Source: an uncultured Collinsella sp. (GTDB lineage: Bacteria > Actinomycetota > Coriobacteriia > Coriobacteriales > Coriobacteriaceae). From it: DNA of 11,156 nucleotides. Under the pieces are notes generated by a model. The model was given only the letters and a program-made list of their open reading frames with translations, made no database searches and was not told where the DNA came from. Below are positions 7,195-11,156 of this stretch, one piece after another (positions within the stretch are counted from its first letter, which is position 1; every line of letters begins with the position of its first letter). Location: assembly GCA_900549535.1 (NCBI GenBank), contig UROR01000061.1:1-11156 (forward strand), in the 5' to 3' direction. The position numbers were made by a program, and so were the translations under genes.

Positions 7195-7200
7195 TCCTTT
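7195..7200 (-). promoter_or_regulatory. Ribosome binding site that sets the rplK start
   Basis: AAAGGA on the minus strand lies directly against the upstream ATG (7194), leaving no room for initiation there, and 6 bases before the ATG at 7188. Confidence 0.7.
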
Positions 7201-7308
7201 CGAATCACGAGTGTGAAGTACTTGCTATATCGTAAGCACGCACGTGTTAGAAGCACTCCTGAGATGAGCAGTCACAGAAGAAGCACGCTCGCGCGAACGG
7301 ACGAAAAC

Positions 7309-7845
7309 TTAAGCGATGACAGCGACCTGGTTAAAGTCGAGCTCGACCGGCGTCTCGCGGCCAAAGATCATCAGCGTGACCTTAAGCTTGCCAGCCTCGG
7401 TGTTAACCTCGGAGACCTTGCCATCAAAATCGGTAAGCGGACCATCGGTGACGCGGACGGACGTGCCGACCTCAATATCAACCGAAGTGCGCTTGGGCGA
7501 ATCGCCCTTACCGGGACGACGAGTCATCTTGTTGTACTCGTCGCGGGAAAGCGGAGCGGGCTTGCCGTTGCCGCCTAGGAAACCGGTGACGCCGGGCGTG
7601 TTGCGAACACACGTCCACGCATCGTCATCCATCTCCATGCGAACCAGGACATAACCCGGGAAGATCTTGGAATCCTTGGTCTCGCGCTTGCCACCCTCTT
7701 TAATCTCGGTGACGCGCTCCATAGGAATCTCGATATCAAAGATACGGTCCTGCATGCCCATGGTCTCGATGCGATGCTCGAGATCGGACTTAACGCGGTT
7801 CTCGTATCCAGAGTAAGTGTGAACGACGTACCAACGCTTAGACAT
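7309..7845 (-). CDS. nusG: Transcription termination/antitermination factor NusG
   Basis: A 178-residue NusG. It binds the RNA-polymerase clamp, promotes processive elongation, and links polymerase to Rho or the ribosome. The NGN domain (about 1-115) starts RWYVVHTYSGYENRV (4-18) and includes KIFPGYVLVRM (60-70). A flexible linker (about 105-122) leads to the KOW domain (about 126-178) with VRVTDGPLTDFDGKV (130-144). Length is typical of the family, with no insert. The ribosome site GAGGGG overlaps the last codons of secE and only three bases separate the two genes, so they are translationally coupled. Confidence 0.97.
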   Translation of the reverse strand: MSKRWYVVHTYSGYENRVKSDLEHRIETMGMQDRIFDIEIPMERVTEIKEGGKRETKDSKIFPGYVLVRMEMDDDAWTCVRNTPGVTGFLGGNGKPAPLSRDEYNKMTRRPGKGDSPKRTSVDIEVGTSVRVTDGPLTDFDGKVSEVNTEAGKLKVTLMIFGRETPVELDFNQVAVIA

Positions 7846-7848
7846 GGT

Positions 7849-8187
7849 TTAGCCCCTCAATCCAGAGAACAGAGCAAGAGCCTCGCCAAAGCCAGCATCG
7901 AGCAGAGCGATGACGACGCCGACGACGATCAGAGAAGCGCAAACGACGACCGAGTAGTTCACGAGCTCCTTCTTATCGGGCCAGGTGACACGCTTCATCT
8001 CGGACTTGACCGAAGCGAAATACTTCTTGGTGCGGGCGAAGAAACCAGGCTTCTCGTTCTTCTTGGACTTCGCAGCCTTCTCGTTCTTCTTGGCAACGGC
8101 CTTCTTGGCCTCAACCTTGGAGTTGGCGGCAGCGTTGTTGGCAGGCGCCTGCTGCTGAGCCTTCTTCTTGTTCTTCTTGTTGGCCAT
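7849..8187 (-). CDS. secE: Preprotein translocase subunit SecE
   Basis: A 112-residue single-span SecE, the clamp subunit of the SecYEG protein-export channel. The conserved core is FFARTKKYFASVKSEMKRVTWPDKKEL (49-75), an amphipathic helix plus the VTWP turn, followed by one membrane helix (about 78-97). Residues 1-48 form a lysine/alanine/asparagine-rich, probably disordered, cytoplasmic extension, as seen in many actinobacterial SecE proteins. GGAGG lies 8 bases before the ATG. It sits between tRNA-Trp and nusG in the classic secE-nusG-rplK-rplA order. Confidence 0.95.
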   Translation of the reverse strand: MANKKNKKKAQQQAPANNAAANSKVEAKKAVAKKNEKAAKSKKNEKPGFFARTKKYFASVKSEMKRVTWPDKKELVNYSVVVCASLIVVGVVIALLDAGFGEALALFSGLRG

Positions 8188-8226
8188 TTGGGTTACCTCC
8201 GCGCAATGCGCTTATACATGAGTAAA

Positions 8227-8254
8227 CCGTAAGCCCCCAATTGGGAGCTTACGG
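8227..8254 (-). terminator. Palindromic hairpin between tRNA-Trp and secE
   Basis: On the minus strand CCGTAAGCTCCC pairs with GGGGGCTTACGG over 12 pairs (one G-U) around an AATT loop, followed by TTTAC. It begins 9 bases after the tRNA 3' end. The weak T-tract and the lack of a visible secE promoter suggest a partial terminator or an RNA-processing structure rather than a complete stop. Confidence 0.5.
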
Positions 8255-8263
8255 AATAATGAC

Positions 8264-8339
8264 TGGCACGCCAGGAAGGACTCGAACCCTCAACACTCGG
8301 TTTTGGAGACCGATGCTCTACCAATTGAACTACTGGCGT
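8264..8339 (-). tRNA. trnW: tRNA-Trp (CCA anticodon)
   Basis: A 76-base cloverleaf with acceptor ACGCCAG/CTGGCGT, discriminator G and an encoded CCA end. The anticodon loop CTCCAAA gives CCA (Trp), and the T-loop GGTTCGAGTCC is normal. It lies 13 bases after the rpmG stop, inside the rpmG-secE-nusG transcript, the conserved position in many bacteria. Confidence 0.97.
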
Positions 8340-8352
8340 ATGTGACTAGAGA

Positions 8353-8502
8353 CTAGCGAGTCTCTTTGTGCAGCGTGTGGTGACGGCACCAGGGGCAATA
8401 CTTCTTGATCTCCATACGATCAGGCATGGTCGACTTGTTCTTGGTGGTCGTATAGTTGCGGCGCTTGCACTCAGTGCACGCAAGAGTAACTAGAGTACGC
8501 AT
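8353..8502 (-). CDS. rpmG: 50S ribosomal protein L33
   Basis: A 49-residue L33, too short for many gene finders. The protein reads MRTLVTLACTECKRRNYTTT at the start and has the TKNK segment (20-23). It carries the zinc-binding form of L33: Cys pairs C9-x-x-C12 and C36-x-x-C39 (in YCPWC). It is a component of the large subunit near the E site. The ATG at 8502 begins the conserved family N-terminus; AAAGG and AGGA lie upstream. It is the first gene after the 8548-8577 promoter and is followed at once by tRNA-Trp. Bacteria often keep a second, zinc-free L33 elsewhere, which cannot be judged here. Confidence 0.96.
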   Translation of the reverse strand: MRTLVTLACTECKRRNYTTTKNKSTMPDRMEIKKYCPWCRHHTLHKETR

Positions 8503-8547
8503 GTATCCTGAACCTTTCATTTCCGCCCCGTACGGGCACGAGTTGGT

Positions 8548-8577
8548 ACTTTATCAGCTCTATGTAAGTGCTGTCAA
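8548..8577 (-). promoter_or_regulatory. Promoter of the rpmG-trnW-secE-nusG-rplK-rplA operon
   Basis: On the minus strand TTGACA (8577-8572) is a perfect -35, followed after 18 bases by TAAAGT (8553-8548). It leaves a leader of about 40 bases before rpmG. The bases upstream of and across the -35 (GAGGTTTTCATTGACAGC) recur at the tuf operon promoter. Confidence 0.75.
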
Positions 8578-8722
8578 TGAAAACCTCGAATCAATTGGTT
8601 CTCGGTGGATCCATTCATATTTGGAACACATCAATGAAGCCAACGAGAGCTAATCGACGGTGCGCCCAGGACCATTATCGATCCTCTCGGCACCAGCAAC
8701 GGCTCAATATCCATTGCAGAAA

Positions 8723-8754
8723 AGAACCCGGCACCCATATAAGTGCCGGGTTCT
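8723..8754 (-). terminator. Intrinsic terminator after tuf
   Basis: A perfect 12-bp stem (AGAACCCGGCAC with GTGCCGGGTTCT) surrounds an 8-base loop and is followed on the minus strand by TTTTCTG. It lies about 28 bases after the tuf stop and separates the tuf operon from the rpmG promoter. The rest of 8578-8722 shows no gene or other clear signal. Confidence 0.85.
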
Positions 8755-8781
8755 CTAAGTCAGCTATATCAAAGAGCTAAT

Positions 8782-9972
8782 TTACTCAATGATCGTGGAG
8801 ACGATGCCCGAACCAACGGTGTGGCCACCCTCGCGGATAGCGAAGCGCAGGCCCTCCTCCATGGCGATCGGGTGGATGAGGTCGCCCTCGATGGTGATGT
8901 GGTCACCAGGCATAGCCATCTCGGTGCCCTCGGGGAGCTTGACCGTACCGGTAACGTCGGTGGTACGGAAGTAGAACTGAGGACGATAACCATCGAAGAA
9001 CGGGGTGTGACGGCCGCCCTCCTCCTTGGTCAGAACGTAGATCTCGCCGGTGAACTTGGTGTGCGGGGTAACCGAACCGGGCTTGCAGAGAACCTGGCCG
9101 CGCTCAATGTCCTCGCGCTTGATGCCACGGAGCAGCAGACCGACGTTGTCGCCAGCCTCGCAGAAGTCCATGGACTTACGGAACATCTCGATACCGGTAA
9201 CGACGGTGTTCTGGGTATCCTTGATGCCGACAATCTCGACGGGCTCGTTGAGCTTGAGCTCACCGCGCTCGACACGGCCGGTAGCAACGGTACCACGGCC
9301 GGAGATGGTCATAACGTCCTCAACGGCCATCAGGAAGGGGAGGTCGTTGTTACGAGCAGGCGTCGGGATGTACTCGTCGACAGCCTTCATGAGCTCGCGG
9401 ATAGCGTCCATCCACTTGGCGTCGCCCTCGAGAGCGCCCAGAGCGGAACCACGGATGACGGGGATGTCGTCGCCGGGGAAATCGTACTCGGAGAGGAGCT
9501 CACGGGTCTCCATCTCGACGAGGTCGATGAGCTCGTCATCGTCGACCATGTCGCACTTGTTCAGGAAGACGACGATGTAGGGAACACCGACCTGACGGGC
9601 GAGCAGGATGTGCTCGCGGGTCTGAGCCATGGGGCCGTCGGTAGCAGCGATGACCAGGATAGCGCCGTCCATCTGAGCAGCACCGGAGATCATGTTCTTG
9701 ACGTAGTCAGCGTGGCCCGGGCAGTCAACGTGAGCGTAGTGACGGGCAGCAGTCTCGTACTCGACGTGGGAGACGGAGATCGTAATGCCGCGCTCGCGCT
9801 CCTCGGGAGCCTTGTCGATGTTCTCGAACGCAGTGAAGTCAGCCTTGCAGCCCTCGGTCTCGGAGAGAACCTTGGTGATGGCAGCGGTCAGCGTGGTCTT
9901 GCCGTGGTCAACGTGACCGATGGTGCCGATGTTAACATGCGGCTTAGTGCGCTCAAACTTCTCTTTGGCCAT
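8782..9972 (-). CDS. tuf: Translation elongation factor Tu
   Basis: A full-length 396-residue EF-Tu, the GTPase that delivers aminoacyl-tRNA to the ribosome. The GTP-binding domain shows GHVDHGKT (19-26), the effector region ERERGITI (58-65), DCPGH (83-87, catalytic His87) and NKCD (138-141). Domains 2 and 3 follow intact, ending in the usual GGHTVGSGIV segment. GAGGAGGG lies just upstream of the ATG. It is co-transcribed behind three tRNA genes, an arrangement like the E. coli tRNA-tufB operon, so the aminoacyl-tRNA carrier and some of its substrates share one promoter. Codon use is strongly biased, as expected for one of the most abundant proteins. Confidence 0.99.
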   Translation of the reverse strand: MAKEKFERTKPHVNIGTIGHVDHGKTTLTAAITKVLSETEGCKADFTAFENIDKAPEERERGITISVSHVEYETAARHYAHVDCPGHADYVKNMISGAAQMDGAILVIAATDGPMAQTREHILLARQVGVPYIVVFLNKCDMVDDDELIDLVEMETRELLSEYDFPGDDIPVIRGSALGALEGDAKWMDAIRELMKAVDEYIPTPARNNDLPFLMAVEDVMTISGRGTVATGRVERGELKLNEPVEIVGIKDTQNTVVTGIEMFRKSMDFCEAGDNVGLLLRGIKREDIERGQVLCKPGSVTPHTKFTGEIYVLTKEEGGRHTPFFDGYRPQFYFRTTDVTGTVKLPEGTEMAMPGDHITIEGDLIHPIAMEEGLRFAIREGGHTVGSGIVSTIIE

Positions 9973-10020
9973 AAAGCCCTCCTCTTAACAGGTCGTCCCC
10001 GGACGGGACTTTGCCTTTAT

Positions 10021-10072
10021 ACCATAGTGGCCTCTCAACATACTATTGAGAAGCCACCGTGTTACCTATGGT
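10021..10072 (-). promoter_or_regulatory. Structured spacer between tRNA-Met and tuf
   Basis: In minus-strand RNA GUGGCUUCUCAA (10057-10046) pairs with UUGAGAGGCCAC (10038-10027) around a 7-base loop. Outside it, ACCAUA (10072-10067), which includes the discriminator and CCA of tRNA-Met, can pair with UAUGGU (10026-10021). The structure probably affects tRNA 3' maturation and release of the tuf mRNA. Confidence 0.5.
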
Positions 10073-10145
10073 AGCGGTGACTGGATTCGAACCAGTGACG
10101 CCACGGGTATGAACCGTGTGCTCTAACCAACTGAGCTACACCGCC
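10069..10145 (-). tRNA. trnM: tRNA-Met (CAT anticodon), elongator type
   Basis: A 77-base cloverleaf with encoded CCA. Acceptor GGCGGTG pairs with CACCGCT (a G1-U72 wobble), the discriminator is A, and the anticodon loop TTCATAC gives CAT. It lacks the initiator hallmarks (mismatched C1-A72 and three G-C pairs below the anticodon), so it is elongator Met; an Ile tRNA with modified CAU cannot be ruled out from sequence alone. It lies 97 bases before tuf. Confidence 0.93.
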
Positions 10146-10148
10146 GGA

Positions 10149-10224
10149 TGGAGCCTGCAACCAGACTTGAACTGGTGACCTCTTCGTTACCAACGAAGTG
10201 CTCTACCGACTGAGCTATACAGGC
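10149..10224 (-). tRNA. trnT: tRNA-Thr (GGT anticodon)
   Basis: A 76-base cloverleaf with encoded CCA. Acceptor GCCTGTA pairs with TGCAGGC, and the anticodon loop TTGGTAA gives GGT (Thr, reads ACC/ACU). Only three bases separate it from tRNA-Met, so both come from one precursor. Confidence 0.96.
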
Positions 10225-10234
10225 ACTTGACGGG

Positions 10235-10316
10235 TGGGAGCTATAGGATTCGAACCTATGTAGGCAGAGCCAACGGGTTTACAGCCCGTCCCCATTAACC
10301 ACTCGGGCAAACTCCC
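10235..10316 (-). tRNA. trnY: tRNA-Tyr (GTA anticodon)
   Basis: An 82-base class II tRNA with a long variable arm. Acceptor GGGAGTT pairs with AGCTCCC, and the anticodon loop CTGTAAA gives GTA. After discriminator A the DNA reads CCC, not CCA, so the end must be completed by CCA-adding enzyme, unlike the three other tRNAs here. It is the first gene after the operon promoter. Confidence 0.96.
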
Positions 10317-10378
10317 AATCGTTCAAGTATCCGCAGGTTCTTTGGTCTTTTGGACCGCCGCCCCCGCGAACGATGAAG

Positions 10379-10408
10379 ATAATACGATGCCACCTTGGGG
10401 GCTGTCAA
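10379..10408 (-). promoter_or_regulatory. Strong promoter of the trnY-trnT-trnM-tuf operon
   Basis: On the minus strand a perfect -35, TTGACA (10408-10403), stands 18 bases from TATTAT (10384-10379). The leader is about 55 bases. Its ends, CGTTC (10320-10324) and GAACG (10368-10372), are complementary and may bracket a processing stem. The segment upstream of and across the -35 matches the rpmG promoter. Confidence 0.85.
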
Positions 10409-10655
10409 CGAAAACCTCTAGATACACGGGGCCGGGCGTATCTATATGCTTTTGACCTGCGGTTTTGCTGAGTTTGGATATGAAGGACGGTGAATTTGCA
10501 TATAGCGGTGACATTTCCCGAGGGAACACTTTGGCGTAGTGGAGTGAGCCTGCAGAATATTACTTCGATAACGACTCATTTGCAACTATATATAGGTCGA
10601 GATCGGGCTTCCCAGACAGATTCGAGCGTCCTTGATTGTCATTTTCATTGCAACA
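10409..10655. other. Non-coding, A+T-richer gap between the tuf operon promoter and the IS30 end
   Basis: No convincing gene on either strand: the short frames here lack plausible starts and run into the palindrome or the promoter. Base composition is visibly richer in A+T than either side. The only structure noted is an inverted pair TAGATAC (10419-10425) and GTATCTA (10438-10444), just upstream of the tuf operon promoter. Confidence 0.6.
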
Positions 10656-10697
10656 GCCTCAGGACTCAGCGCAACGCGTTGCGCTGAGTCCTGAGGC
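10656..10697. repeat. Perfect 42-bp palindrome at the left side of the IS30 element
   Basis: Bases 10656-10676 are the exact reverse complement of 10677-10697, with no loop; the centre is ACGCGT. It lies about 65 bases before the transposase start. It may mark the insertion-sequence end, a palindromic target site, a head-to-head junction of two ends, or a hairpin shielding the transposase from outside transcription. Confidence 0.8.
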
Positions 10698-10720
10698 GCG
10701 AATCCGGGTAGGCAACCCCA

Positions 10721-10745
10721 GAGGGGCCGGAATCCCCCGGCCCTC
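10721..10745 (+). promoter_or_regulatory. G+C-rich hairpin in the transposase leader
   Basis: GAGGGGCCGG (10721-10730) pairs with CCGGCCCTC (10737-10745) with one bulged G. It lies 6 bases before the transposase GGGAGG ribosome site and may damp its translation. Confidence 0.4.
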
Positions 10746-10762
10746 GATGGAGGGAGGCCGGC

Positions 10763-11156
10763 ATGTCCAGACCGAGACCGTCCGGAAGGTCGTACGGGAG
10801 GCTCACGAGGCACGAGAGGAACGCGATCGAGAGAATGCTCGACCGCAACCGAAGCGCCCGCGAGATCGCCGCGGAGCTCGGCAGGTCGCCCTCGACCGTG
10901 ACCAGGGAGGTGGCGGCGCACCGCTACGTCACCGCGCCGCGCTCGCGCTACGGCGAGCCCGCGCCCGAGGACCTCTCGGGGGCCTGCCCCAGGCTCGCCG
11001 CATGGCCGAGGTGCTGCAACGGCTGCTCGCACAGGAGGGGCTACGGCTGCTCGAGGAGGCCCAGGGTGTTCTACAGCGCCAGGAGGGCGCAGGAGGCGGC
11101 CGACGCAGAGCTCTCGTCGAGCAGGTCCGGGATAGACGAGACCGAGGAGGGCGCCG
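10763..11156 (+). CDS. IS30-family transposase, 5' part (runs off the window)
   Basis: An open frame of 131 codons with no stop before the window end. It catalyses cut-and-paste or copy movement of an IS30-type element. The N-terminal helix-turn-helix (about 11-50, YGRLTRHERNAIERMLDRNR then EIAAELGRSPSTVTREV) is the IS30 signature for binding the terminal inverted repeats. A cysteine cluster follows (C75, C84, C85, C88, C96), a pattern found in some IS30 relatives. The DDE catalytic core would lie beyond the window. The ATG at 10763 has GGGAGG five bases upstream. Codon use stands out: of 25 arginines, 16 are AGG and 3 AGA, unlike the CGC/CGT-rich neighbours. Completeness and activity cannot be judged. 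Confidence 0.88.
   Translation, partial: MSRPRPSGRSYGRLTRHERNAIERMLDRNRSAREIAAELGRSPSTVTREVAAHRYVTAPRSRYGEPAPEDLSGACPRLAAWPRCCNGCSHRRGYGCSRRPRVFYSARRAQEAADAELSSSRSGIDETEEGA

Larger units (their letters stand above)
10650..11156 (+). mobile_element. IS30-family insertion sequence, left part
   Basis: Inferred from the transposase start, the palindrome before it and the switch in composition. The exact left end and target duplication are not resolved, and the right end lies outside the window. It is inserted about 250 bases upstream of the tuf operon promoter and points away from it. Confidence 0.65.

Noticed and set aside
7234..7286. Three AAGCAC hexamers in the rplK leader, considered as a regulatory array
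   Set aside because: Spacing is irregular (17 and 30 bases) and the motif is short enough to recur by chance. No riboswitch or clear L1-binding fold could be supported.
6127..7578. 483-codon frame on the plus strand across rplA, rplK and nusG
   Set aside because: It is antisense to three certain genes and crosses their spacers; the product is repetitive Gly/Leu/Asp/Val sequence typical of a shadow frame.
8743..10074. 443-codon frame antisense to tuf
   Set aside because: A shadow of the strongly codon-biased tuf gene. It also runs through the tuf terminator, with no ribosome site or domain.
10069..10145. Initiator tRNA-fMet
   Set aside because: The first acceptor pair is G-U, not the C-A mismatch of initiators, and the anticodon stem lacks the three G-C pairs.
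10490..10687. GTG-started 65-codon frame before the IS30 element
   Set aside because: The ribosome site spacing is poor, the product matches nothing known, and the frame ends inside the palindrome.
10586..11032. 148-codon minus-strand frame over the transposase start
   Set aside because: Antisense to the IS30 helix-turn-helix region, which is clearly coding on the plus strand.
1..11156. CRISPR array, prophage or defence system
   Set aside because: No regularly spaced direct repeats and no phage or defence proteins were seen. The genes are mainly housekeeping ones plus one insertion sequence.

Overview
The window is high-GC DNA from a Gram-positive bacterium of actinobacterial type. The best guess is the class Coriobacteriia, probably Collinsella or a close relative. 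The pointers are the actinobacterial-style LAxTG sortase signal on the first protein, the cytoplasmic ParB-like/BMP fusion, and the dispersed hairpin repeat built on a GGTGCCTGTCCC core. This assignment comes from memory of the families; no database was searched.

Left half (1-5647, + strand). A cell-wall-anchored 5'-nucleotidase-type enzyme comes first, followed by a terminator, then a small MscS-type mechanosensitive channel. Next is a two-gene operon with an ATGA overlap: a cytoplasmic protein joining a ParB/sulfiredoxin-like N-terminus to a BMP/PnrA-type (nucleoside-binding-like) domain, and a metallophosphoesterase with an atypical first metal motif. The operon ends in a 287-base convergent intergenic region holding three hairpin structures.

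Right half (5860-10408, - strand). These are core information-processing genes, read right to left. One strong promoter (10379-10408) drives tRNA-Tyr, tRNA-Thr, tRNA-Met and tuf (EF-Tu), ended by a good intrinsic terminator. A second promoter (8548-8577) drives rpmG, tRNA-Trp, secE, nusG, rplK and rplA, ended near 5860-5898. The two promoters share an 18-base block (one mismatch) covering the -35 and the bases just upstream, so the two translation operons may be co-regulated. The usual followers of rplA, rplJ and rplL, are not here.

Right edge (10409-11156). An A+T-richer, apparently non-coding stretch leads to a perfect 42-bp palindrome and then the 5' part of an IS30-family transposase that runs off the window. 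Its arginine codons are mostly AGG/AGA, unlike the neighbouring genes, which fits a recently acquired element inserted upstream of the tRNA-tuf operon.

No wholly new multi-gene system is evident. The most interesting items are the ParB-BMP/phosphoesterase pair, the shared promoter block, the dispersed hairpin repeats and the palindrome at the IS30 end.
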